Shown here piece by piece: positions 22,349 through 31,680 of a stretch of 64,000 bases of DNA. Numbering within the stretch: position 1 is the first letter of the stretch; each line of letters starts with the position of its first letter. Location: contig JAVKOQ010000255.1 in NCBI GenBank assembly GCA_031835245.1, positions 1-64,000 on the forward strand. Reading direction: 5' to 3'. The notes under the pieces are model-generated. The model did not search any database. It saw only the letters and a list, made by a program, of their open reading frames with translations, and was not told where the DNA came from. The stretch is from Balamuthia mandrillaris (taxonomy: Eukaryota; Discosea; Longamoebia; Balamuthiidae). Both the position numbers and the translations under genes were made by a program.

Positions 22349-23112
22349 TTAGTGGGTTTGATTGTTTGCTAATTGTTGAGATGGTACTAGTTGCTGTGGC
22401 CGTTGTTGTTCTTGTAGTTGAAGTTGAAGTGGTGATTGCAGTTGTTGTTGTTGTGATGGAGAAGTTGCCAACGGAGAAGCAGAGGAAGGAAGGAAGCGGT
22501 CAGCCGTTGCGCGTCCAAACCTGCGTTTCAAGCGCGTGCCTTCAAACATGCTGTACGTCGGTTCTGGCGAAGTTGAGTTTTGGGCTGGTGGTGCTGCCGT
22601 CGGTTCCGGTCCCTTCATTCCATGGCGAAAAGAAAAAAGTAAGAAAGGAGGAGAGAAAGAGAGGTAAGGGGTCCCCTTCAAACCTTTTTGTGAAAGTTTT
22701 TAAGTTTTTCAAACTTTTGTCTAAGGTTGGTTTTTTCTGTGGAGGAGGAGGAGGGAGGAGGGTGCGTCGTGGGTGTTTGCTGTTTTGGGGCAGCTACGGG
22801 AGGACCAGAAGAAGGTGCAGCGACTTTTGTTTTTTCGGTCTGTGGCTTGGCACCACTGCGCACCAGAGGCTCAACATTTGGAAGCGGAGGTGGGCGCTGT
22901 GATGGACTGTCGCGATCAGCAACAGCAGGCAGAGAGAAGCCAAAAGCGCGGGGCGGGGGGTAGGGAGCATCAAAGGAAAGAAGGAAAAAAAAAATACGAA
23001 CCTCACGGGTGTTGTACCACCAAACGCCGCCAACGGCACCAAGCCCAACCAAAGAGGCCACGGTGAAGCCCAAAGACTGCCTTCGGGTGAGTGGGTTCCT
23101 CCCAAGCAACAT
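22349..23112 (-). CDS. Small one-pass membrane protein of unknown function
   Basis: Three exons are likely. The first runs from 23112 to about 22999, the second from about 22902 to about 22684, and the last ends at 22349. The N-terminus is basic and followed by one hydrophobic helix (SLGFTVASLVGLGAVGGVWW), which could be a mitochondrial or other membrane anchor. The rest is Pro/Gln/Ser-rich with a short basic helix (NLRQKFEKLKNFHKK) and a Gln-rich tail. About 195 residues are predicted. No family was recognised. It converges on HRD1 and is divergent from the large receptor gene. Splice sites were chosen by phase and codon continuity only. Confidence 0.5.
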
Positions 23113-23150
23113 TCTTTCTATTTCTTTCTTTTTGTTTTAAGGTGCTGATG

Positions 23151-23235
23151 GAGCTGCACCGGTTCGAACCTCACTCACCACGTTTTTCTATGAAGCTGCA
23201 CCGGTTCGAACCTCATTCACCACGTTTTTCGATGG
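23151..23235. repeat. Two 42-bp tandem repeats containing the palindrome GGTTCGAACC
   Basis: Units beginning AGCTGCACCGGTTCGAACCT at about 23152 and 23194 differ at only a few bases. They sit in the divergent 295-bp interval between the small membrane protein and the receptor. GGTTCGAACC resembles a Pol III B box but no tRNA fold was seen around it; a transcription-factor site is equally possible. Confidence 0.7.
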
Positions 23236-23407
23236 TTGTTCGTTTGTTTGTTTTTTTTTTTTTTTTTTTGTGCCGGTTGGCCAAACAGCAAGAAGACCTC
23301 TTGCTCTCCTTTGAGGAAAGTGCGGGGAAAGGAAGGGCGGAAGGGAATTTCAACACACGCACACACACACACAAAAACCGAGGTGGACAACGTTTATTTT
23401 TTCGACC

Positions 23408-26400
23408 ATGGGCAGGGATGATGTGGCCATGTTGGTGTTGTTGCTTTGGCGGTGGGCCACCATTGCAGGACCGCTGATGGCAGGATTTACGGGGAGGGCG
23501 GGAGCGATCCAAAATTTGACTTTCATAGAGCTAGCGGCCTTACCTCCTGGTGGATCAAATGATGTGTACACTACCAACTACAAGCCTTCAGAAGACGAGA
23601 CCTGGTACGTCGGACCAGACGCGGACAAACCCTTTGTTATCAACTGGAGTACGTCTTTCATAACGCTCGTCTGATCGATGGGGATTAATATGCGTTTTGC
23701 TGCCCAAACAGAGACTCTTTCTATACGTCGTGAGGCCACGGTTGGTGCGGTTCCCAGGTGGTACTCTGCAATGTCAGGTACAGCCATCATTGGTGATACA
23801 ATCTACAATCTCAATGGGAGGATCGATCCCCCCCAACACCCAGATGAGGCGTGGGCTCTAGGTATGTTGTTGCTTTTGTAAAACTGCTCTTCTCAGACAA
23901 GCATTTAAAAAAAACTGTTGGTTTTCCCCACAAAGACACGACAACCAAGGTTTGGAGTCAGGTGACACCACCTGGGGTCCTGCGACGTGGCACAACTAGC
24001 CTGATCAAAAACAACAAGCTCTGGGTTTGGGGAGGGTTTAACAGCGGCATTTACCAAAATCTGTTTACTGAATACAACCCAGGTAGGTATTTTTTTTTTC
24101 GTTTCTTTGGCAACTCGCCGAAAGACTAACCACTTCGCTCAAGAGACGCGAGTGTGGACGAACAGAGCGGGGTTTGGGACTGGTGCTGCCTTCGCAGCCG
24201 GAGTCACCTTTGGACCGTATCTCATATTCCACGGCGGAGAGATTTCCAACGCCATCGGAAGTATAACAAGTCAAATAATTCGCTATGACCCTACAACGTT
24301 GCGGTGGAGTAGCATCACTTCCACACGCGCTTTGCCTGGCCGTCGGTTCCACAAAATGTTTGCTGATGAGGAGGAACTCACCATTTGGATTGTGGGAGGC
24401 CTTCCTCATGGAATATCATCCTTCCGTCTTCGGTTCAACTCATTTGAAGACACAACTCCTGAAGTTGAAGAGTATGGCTATCACGGTCCTATTCGAAGCA
24501 TGTTTCTCCACCCCGTCAGAAAGAGAGTGTTCGTTACATGTGAGTATTACTGTTAATTTCGAGACAATGTGTGTCAAGTACACTTACTCCTCTTTGCTCA
24601 TTCTTGCTAAGTCAACACGTTCAGAGAGCTTCGCTTAGAGTGCAACTATGAGGGAGGCTGTCCCTTGAGTGGACATGTGCAGTGCCCTCACAGCTTTCCT
24701 TTCAGGTTCTCTTCCTAACTCCCCTGTCATTTGATAAGGAACGAAATGGTCATGGTTGACTCTGACGGTTGTGGTGTGCTACTTGCAGGTGTCCCTCAGG
24801 GGATTGCACGGAAGATCCACAAACCTGCCACAGCATCAAGCCAGTCTGCCAAGAAGACAACATGATCCCTTGCTTCAATGGAGAGTGTGGCCAATCTTGC
24901 CAGGATTGCATCTCCAAGCGAGACTTTTCCTGTGATGCGGGGAAGGTGGTGTGTTGTGATGGCTCTTGTCAGGCGGATTGGCAGGATTGTCCCTCTGTGA
25001 CCTGTTCCTGGCAACGCCCTGTCCGGTCCGTGTTCCTTTTCCACACCAACTGGCTTCCTTCTCTCCACTTTTTCTTTTATACATCACTCAATGGCTTCCT
25101 TCTCCCACTTTTTTTTGTATCGCTCACCCACTCCACTTGTTAAACTAACATCCTTTTTGAATAGGTGTTTCACAGGGAAATGCGAGGCCAGCACCGAGGA
25201 ATGTGGAGTTGTTCCGGTGGGGACATGTGGGCCAGGGACAGAACTGTGTTTGGATGGGGTTTGTCGAGAGCCCCGCGATTGCCAGGGCATGAGTGCAGAC
25301 AATTATTCGTTGGATCTGTGCATGCCACACTCCATGATGTGTTGGGACATGTCATGCAACACCACGGTGAGCTTCGACCTCCCTTTCCTCTTTGTTCTTG
25401 GCTTTTCGCTGTTTGTTGTTGTTGTAACCGCTCAATGCAAGGGGTGTGCGGAACCCGAGGAATGCAGTGGTGGAGGGGTGAGGTGCTGGGATGAGAGATG
25501 CGCGAATGACATCACGGAATGTCCTCCAGCCTTGAAGGCCGTCCGCATGGCCCCGTTCTCTGCTGTGGTTCACAATGGCGGTCCAGGAGGCGCCCTTTTG
25601 GTACCTCCATCGGCTTAGTCTACCTCCAAGTGGTTAAAGCTTACCATTTTTCATTCAACAAAACATAAAACAACAAAGCAACTGCCATTGAGGAACTGGA
25701 ACAGTGAGGAAGAGTTTGGCACAGTCACCCTGGTCACAAGTGATTTGCCAGCATCGGTGGTGGTGAAGGTGTCCAGGGCATCCTTTCACTTGATCAACCA
25801 ACAGGAGGAAGTGCTGGACGACAATGAGAACAGTTATCACATCATGGGTCCTTGTTTCCTGCTTTCGACGCAACAGGTGGTTGTCCTGCCCACCACCCCT
25901 TGGATTACCATTCACATGGAGTTTCCCTTCTACAACTCTGAGGTCAGAACTCTTTTCTTTATTTTTCTGTTCTCGTTCTTTTTCTCTTTCTCGTTTCTCG
26001 TTTCTCGTTTCTCTTTCTCTTTCTCTTTCTCTTTCTCTTTCTCTTTCTCTTTCTCTTTCTCTTTCTCTTTCTCTTTCTCTTTCTCTTTCTCTTTCTCTTT
26101 CGCTTTCTCTTTCGCTTTCTCTTTCTTCTCTTCGCTTCATCGTTCTCTTCATTTCTCTTCTCTGCTCTGCTCTCCTCTCCTCTCCTCTTTTCGAAACCAA
26201 CGCATTTTACACATCAACAGCGAGCTGAATACCTCCGTTTGGCAGCCTTTGAGTCAGGAGGGAGAGGCGCTTTACTCCCAACTGAGGCGACAAAAACTGA
26301 GACTCCCCTGGTCCAGCTCTTAGCACGTGCCTCTGCCTCGGCAAGCTTCTGCCCGGTTGCACCAACGGGCAGCATCTGCGGAAATGGCGTGCTTGACCAT

Positions 26401-27765
26401 GACGAGGACTGTGATGCAGGCCCACTCAACAGCAACGCCCCTGATGGCCCCTGTCGGAAGGGTTGTCGGGCACGAAGGTGTGGAGATGGCATCCTCGATC
26501 CTTCCTTTGGGGAGTTGTGTGATGCAGGGCCAGCCAACTCAGACCAGAAGGATGCACCCTGTCGTGTGGACTGTCGGCCAAAGCGCTGCGGAGATGGCAT
26601 CCTGGACAGCGGAGAGCGTTGCGACCAAGGCGGCCTCAACTCCAACTCCAACCCTCGGGTTTGTCGCTCGGACTGCACGCTCTGTGGAGATGGCCTTCTG
26701 GATGCCTCCCACGAGAAGTGTGATGATGGCTTGGAGGCTGGCCTTTGTGTGCAGTCCGGGTGCAGCTGCCCTGTTTCTTGCCCTTCCCCTCTGCTCCGCA
26801 AGATGGTCAGCCAACGCTGTGACTGCTTTTGTCCTGCTGGTCAGGTGAGGGATGGGGATGAATGCAGGGAGGCCTCAGCCCCACCCACCAATCCTTCCAC
26901 CGATGGTTGCTCACCAGGCATTCCCTGTCTCGGTGATGTCTTGCTCGTCATTGCCCCCACCTCCACCAATGGTGGTGAGAGCAGCAGTGCGAGCGAAGGA
27001 GGCAAAAACACCACAATCACGGTGTTTGAGAAGACCACCAACACACCAGTGCTGGTGGCGGAGCTGAAACACGTGACCAAGTCCGTGTTGGTGGAGATCA
27101 AGAGTGCGAAACCGGAGCAGCAAATCCCACACCTCCCTTCCAACCTTCGAGTCATCTCACAAGCCATTGAGTTAGACATTGTAATTGGAGCAGTGAAAGC
27201 GGAGGAGGAGGAGGGTAACAGCACCGCCACCAGCAGCAGTGGCAGCAGCAGGGGCAGTAGCAGTTCCAGCGAAGAGGAGAGTCAACAAGTGGTGGTCTTG
27301 ACATTCAGCTTGGGTCCCACCCATCAATTCCCTGGACTGCTGAGCGGAAATCAAACGGCATTCCTTGGCAGCGCTCCTGCTCCTCCTTCCTCGTCCACCT
27401 CTTCTTCATCCTCCTCATCATCATCAGGTGGAAGCGAAAGCGAGACCAAATGGAAGAAGGCAAGCAAACCGATGACCCTCACCATCAAGAATGATGTCCT
27501 CTTTGCCTCAGACCAAGTGACCAAGACGAATGGGGAGGGCTCCACCCGCTACATTGTGTTGATGAGTGCCCAGGAGGAAGAGGACGGGGGAAGTGGTGGC
27601 AGCTTGCTCATCATCATTGGAGCATCGGTGGGTGGTGCTGTCCTTGTCGCTATTGTTGTAATAGTTGCCGGTACGCTCTACTGCGCTATCAGGAGGAGTC
27701 GTTTCCAATCACTTCTAGAGAGCAGACTCTCGCTAAAGCAGCTCAGCAAGCCGGGGAGCCCTTGA
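23408..27765 (+). CDS. Type I receptor-like protein: kelch repeats, Cys-rich region, Myxo-type disulfide repeats, one TM helix
   Basis: The start MGRDDVAMLVLLLW gives a signal peptide. Early exons (23408 to about 24541) encode kelch-type blades: PRWYSAMSGTAIIGDTIYNL, RRGTTSLIKNNKLWVWGG, GPYLIFHGGEIS with YDPTTLRW, and LTIWIVGG. Exons from about 24600 to 25597 are Cys-rich (CFNGECGQSCQDCI, VVCCDGSCQADW, ELCLDGVC). A beta-rich domain follows (25678 to 25942). The last exon (26220-27765) has four DUF4215/Myxo_disulf-type repeats of the form CGDGILDPSFGELCDAG, then a Ser/Glu-rich stalk, a transmembrane helix (SLLIIIGASVGGAVLVAIVV) and a short basic tail. A surface binding role is inference. A broken second copy of the 3' part lies at 36085-37290. 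Several kelch exon borders are approximate, and an intron at about 25947-26219 is a (CTTTCT)n array. Confidence 0.8.
25985..26125. repeat. (CTTTCT)n hexamer microsatellite in a receptor intron
   Basis: The CTTTCT hexamer array fills the intron between YNSE and RAEYLRLA. It is the same unit, in sense orientation, as the CASP intron repeat at 970-1117. Confidence 0.95.
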
Positions 27766-28740
27766 GAAAATTCTCTGTATTTATTTATGTATTTATATTT
27801 TTCTTCAGTGTTACGGCTTTGGTTCTTTTAAATGTTGTTGTTGAGCCCCGCTTACGCTCTTTCTACCCGTGCGGTGCTGTAAGCCCGCAGTAGACAAAAA
27901 CCAAGGTAACACGTCGCGCTTTTCCCCTTTGCCTCTGTGGGAAAATACATGACTCCTCGATGCTTAGGTCCACCCTGCGGCGCTACAGTACTGCGGTGCG
28001 GGGGGACTGTTCTTTCTTTGTGTTGACGTTGCCCTTTTTTTTTTTTTTTTTTTTGAAGAAAATGCCTCTTCGCTGTATCAGTTTTTTTCTTATTCGGATG
28101 AACCAACGGAAAGCAGGAGGCATGCGGGCGTAACAACGCAACTAACCGGGACCACCGTTGCCTTGTACGCCTTTGGGACAGCGGCATGCTGCAGGTTTGC
28201 GAGCTCCATGGCCTACTCGCCATACTTATAAGAAAGGCCACTCCCACAGCTACCTTTTTCTCTGCCCACCAATGAAAAAGTAATCAAGCATGCCAAAGGA
28301 CCGAAAAAACCACGTCTTGCTTATCCTTTCGTTTTCCAAAAACCTCAACAGCCTTCACCAAACACCAAACACCAAACCACAAAACAACAGAGCAAAGGAG
28401 GAGGTGCACCTTGGCAGGATTACTTTCAAAAGTTCTTCCTGGTCCTTGCCAGGTTGTGGTCTTATTTTTGACACGCCTTCGGGCGGGGAGAGCAAGTGGG
28501 GGTAGGCGTGGCTGCCAAGGTGGCAAGGGTCGTGCTTGAGCGCGGGCTGAAGGAGAAAGTGTGAGAGGAAAGTGTGCAAACAAAGGATGGGACGTACGAG
28601 TAGGACGTACCCATACGAGCAACGGGTCCTTGCCAAGCCGCAGTGGCGGTCGAGGGAGCGCAATGATTGTTAGAAATTAGAAAAAATTAGAAAATAAATA
28701 AAAAAAGACCCAAAGAAAGAAAGGGGCAGTGTTCTTCCTT
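27766..28740. other. Intergenic region with a dispersed-repeat fragment
   Basis: No gene is recognised. The stretch about 27891-27990 is clearly related to about 43281-43380, differing mainly by CpG-to-CpA changes, so it is one copy of a dispersed repeat. The remainder (28000-28740) holds T-rich runs and short ORFs without family features. Confidence 0.6.
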
Positions 28741-28751
28741 GTACCTTGAGA

Positions 28752-28888
28752 TTCTTTAACTTCTCCGCTGTCCGGTGGGTTTGCTCCCAATATTCCTTGG
28801 ACCTTCTTTAACTTCTCCGCTGTCCGGTGGGTTTGCTCCCAATATTCCTTGGACCTTCTTTAACTTCTCCGCTGTCCGGTGGGTTTCA
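28752..28888. repeat. 52-bp direct tandem repeat, about 2.6 copies
   Basis: Units starting at 28752, 28804 and 28856 (TTCTTTAACTTCTCCGCTGT...) are identical until the third breaks off after GGTGGGTTT. Two further direct repeats of ACCCGCAGGCGAAGGAAGCC lie just downstream (about 28903 and 28981). No coding role is evident. Confidence 0.9.
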
Positions 28889-29009
28889 TTTTTAATTGCA
28901 GAACCCGCAGGCGAAGGAAGCCAGAGCGCCTGTTCTTTCGCCCAACGCGAAAGTCCATGGCTACAAACCAACCAACACGACCCGCAGGCGAAGGAAGCCA
29001 CCGCGCCGG

Positions 29010-29300
29010 TTCTTCTTCTTCCAGTACTTGTTCTTCTTGTTCTTGTTCTTCTTCTTGTTCTTGTTCTTGTTCTTCTTCTTCTTCTTCTTCTTGTTCTTGT
29101 CTTCTTCTTCTTCTTGTTCTTCTTCTTCTTCTTGTTCTTCTTCTTCTTCTTCTTCTTCTTCTTCTTCTTCTTCTTCTTCTTCTTCTTCTTCTTGTTCTTG
29201 TTCTTCTTCTCTGTTCTTGTTCTTCTTCTTGTTCTTCTTCTTCTTCTTCTTCTTCTTCTTCTTCTTCTTCTTCTTCTTCTTCTTCTTCTTCTTCTTCTTC
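29010..29300. repeat. (TTC)n / (TTG)n microsatellite, about 290 bp
   Basis: Mainly CTT units with GTT interruptions, ending exactly at the palindrome that starts at 29300. It lies upstream of the decayed kinase in the same pyrimidine orientation as intron repeats of + strand genes. Confidence 0.95.
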
Positions 29301-29447
29301 TCATGATACTCCACTTTGTCCCTGGCAAAATCGAGGGAGACCGCTCCTGCCTTTTGCTTGAGCGCTCGGACTTTCTTCTGGAGCTTTTCGATGTTGGCCA
29401 AAAGAAGCTCCCTCGATTTTGCGAGGGACAAAGTGGAGTATCATGAG
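29300..29447. repeat. 40-bp inverted repeat (hairpin), 68-bp loop
   Basis: Arms 29300-29339 and 29408-29447 are reverse complements with a single mismatch (CTGG versus CTCG context). The left arm begins CTCATGATACTCCACTTTGT. It adjoins the (TTC)n array and precedes the first kinase exon relic. Confidence 0.9.
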
Positions 29448-29521
29448 AAGATCGGTGGTGGCGCGAGGCACGCTCTCTTCTTTTTTGCTTCTCAGCATTT
29501 CTCTCTTCTCATTCTCCACAA

Positions 29522-30123
29522 TCTATAGTGGATTGAGCGTGTATCGCTGCGCCTGCAAAGGCTTGACCTTTGCAGCGAAGGTGCTTGACATGGCGCAACG
29601 ATCACCCAAACGTGGTCCGATACCTCGGCTGTGGCGTCACGGCAGAAACATCAAAATTGGCCACGTTCATGGAGCTGTGCTCGGGAACACTAGGGGACGT
29701 TGTACATGGTCATGCGCAGCGCAACGAACCCTTCTCAAAAGGGGATATTTGGTGCAAATAGCAAAAGGATTGCATTACCTCCACTCACAGGAGCCTCCGA
29801 TCGTGCATAGGGATTTGAAGGTATCATCTCTTCTTTCTTGGTTTTTTTTTAAACAAAAGCGCGTGTGTTTGGCTTTGCTTTTCCATGTTTTTCTGTCTTG
29901 GTGCAACCATTTTAACATCATTGTTGTTACAAAGCCGGAAAATATCTTTGTCACTTTGGATGAAATGAGGAATACAAAAACTTTGAAGATCGATGCGTTT
30001 AAAGTTTTTCTTTTTCTATTTGTTATGGTTTCTATGCGTACTAAACTTGTTAAAAGGCGACTTCGACGTCTCAAAAATGATTGTGGCTGCCAGAATTTGA
30101 CGCAAAACGTGGGAACTCGTATC

Positions 30124-30163
<40 letters not shown>

Positions 30164-30258
30164 GTCCTTTGTTGGTCCTCTTTTTGTCTATGTCTGCATG
30201 CCTTTGCGTTCTTTCTTTTGCTTAACTCTGTAAGCTTAGCGGGATACATAGCCCCTGA
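29522..30258 (+). pseudogene. Decayed TKL-like protein kinase, 5' part
   Basis: Kinase subdomains appear in order but not in one frame. They are a damaged glycine loop (SGLSVYRCACKGLT) with FAAKVL, NDHPNVVRYLGCG, FMELCSGTLGDVVHGH, VQIAKGLHYLHS with the HRDLK catalytic loop, PENIFV and GTxGYIAPE. Frameshifts separate FAAKVL from the next segment and GDIW from VQIAKG, and the DFG motif reads DAF. The N-terminal exons are not found upstream. The copy stops in the APE codons at 30258, where an intact LINE is inserted; the rest resumes at 35211. The style (CKGLT..A.KVL) suggests a TKL-group kinase. At most, splicing that I misread could explain one of the shifts. Confidence 0.7.
30245..30258 (+). 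repeat. Target-site duplication, left copy (14 bp)
   Basis: TACATAGCCCCTGA is repeated exactly at 35211-35224 on the other side of the LINE. Confidence 0.93.
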
Positions 30259-30324
30259 TTCATTTGGATTGACTGCGGTTGTTTGGAAGTTTGCATTTGC
30301 TATATAAACAACAAGGGGCGAAAA

Positions 30325-31680
30325 ATGCGGAAAAATAGGACTCTGCCACGCAAGAGCACTGAATTGATTGACAGTCAGGAGAGGGAACAGGTCCTACGTC
30401 GATGGGTGGATCTGGCCATGAAGGAACGTCTTAGACTGGGGACCCTAAACGGTAATCGTTCGTGGAAGCCCGCTTTGCAAGCTGTGCAAAAAGAGGCAAA
30501 GATCCCCGAGTGTTTTGTCAAAGGGGACAAGCTAAATCAGTTTCTGGAGGAAGCGTTCAAGTTGGCGGTGGAAAAGTATGGGCCCCTGAACACTACCACA
30601 GTCAAGATTCCTTCTCCCAGGGTGAACCAAAAGGAGGAGGACGACAGAGGGGCAGAGGATCAGTGTAACTCGGTAGCGGATTCGCCCCGCCGAGAGGAAG
30701 GGACAAGTGTTGTGCCCAAGGGGAAGATTGATTCGGACTCAGTCAGTGCAGACGGCGTTAAGGAGCGAACCAATAGTCAAGTGGCGCGGCTGTTTGATTG
30801 TATTAGCCGTGTTTCTCACGAGTGTGGTAAGCTCTCCGAGGCAGGCGTACTCTCACTCGCAGTGATTGTACGATTCAGGGACCTGATTGAATCCCTCGAC
30901 AAGGAGATCAATAATCTTATGGTGGAAAAAGGAAGTGCAAATAGTACCAAAGGCGGCCTTACTCTGGGTTCCCAACGGTCTTACGCGGAGGTGGTCGGAT
31001 CAGCTCCGCGGTGTGATATGATTACTGCGGAAAGGAATTTCCCTCCAACGGCAACTACGGTCAGCGCGCCAAGCTTGGAATACTGGAAGGAAGAAATGGC
31101 AAAGGAACAAGGGATATGTTGGCAGGATAACTCCAACATATACAGGAGGACGTGGACCAAAGATACAGTAACCGACCCGAACTTTTGGTCTACAGTAAAA
31201 CCAAAGTATGGCTTTGCCAGTCCCTACTCCAAGGTAGGGGCGGTGGAGGGCAGATCGATTGTGGTGAGCGGTAAGGACCTTAAGAAGGAAAAGGTAAGTG
31301 AGAGGATCTTCGAGCTGGGGCTCAAGCACGTCGGAGTGTGGAAAGTAGGAGAGAAGAATGGCACGCAGCATTGGGGAGTTACTTTGGAGACGGCCCAGGC
31401 TGCCGAAGACATTATTGCGGAAAGAGCCAGGCTGTATGCTTTTACCCGCGGGTGGGTGGGCAAAGCCCGAATTGAAGAAGCCAAGAATGAAGGTAAACCG
31501 CTGTGGAAGCCTAAAGAGCAAAGAAAGATGGAGAAGAAGAAGGAAAAGGAGGAGAATGTTGGAACAGTGGCCTTGGACAGCTCTTTGGAACTCTCAAGCA
31601 TCGCGCTGGCTGAGGAGGAGTATCATGGTGCTGCCAACTGGTCTGACATTGTGGAGGAGGAAGGAGAGGAGACCCAATGA
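30325..31680 (+). CDS. LINE ORF1 protein
   Basis: 452 residues from the first ATG (MRKNRTLPRKSTELID); an upstream in-frame TTG is not a likely start. ORF1 products of LINEs bind the element RNA and act as nucleic-acid chaperones. This one is charged and Lys/Glu-rich, with predicted helices, a basic C-terminal segment (EQRKMEKKKEKEE) and an acidic end. I see no CCHC zinc knuckles and no clear RRM, so the call rests on its position directly before ORF2. Its stop codon overlaps the ORF2 start in the sequence ATGA. Confidence 0.8.
   Translation: MRKNRTLPRKSTELIDSQEREQVLRRWVDLAMKERLRLGTLNGNRSWKPALQAVQKEAKIPECFVKGDKLNQFLEEAFKLAVEKYGPLNTTTVKIPSPRVNQKEEDDRGAEDQCNSVADSPRREEGTSVVPKGKIDSDSVSADGVKERTNSQVARLFDCISRVSHECGKLSEAGVLSLAVIVRFRDLIESLDKEINNLMVEKGSANSTKGGLTLGSQRSYAEVVGSAPRCDMITAERNFPPTATTVSAPSLEYWKEEMAKEQGICWQDNSNIYRRTWTKDTVTDPNFWSTVKPKYGFASPYSKVGAVEGRSIVVSGKDLKKEKVSERIFELGLKHVGVWKVGEKNGTQHWGVTLETAQAAEDIIAERARLYAFTRGWVGKARIEEAKNEGKPLWKPKEQRKMEKKKEKEENVGTVALDSSLELSSIALAEEEYHGAANWSDIVEEEGEETQ

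Noticed and set aside
23155-23225. tRNA or SINE suggested by GGTTCGAACC
   Set aside because: The sequence is a short tandem duplication with a palindrome; there is no A box or cloverleaf at the expected distance.
28756-29446. Arg/Lys-rich, Ser-rich and Phe-rich ORFs on both strands
   Set aside because: Artefacts of the (TTC)n array and 52-bp repeats; the frames end at the repeat borders.
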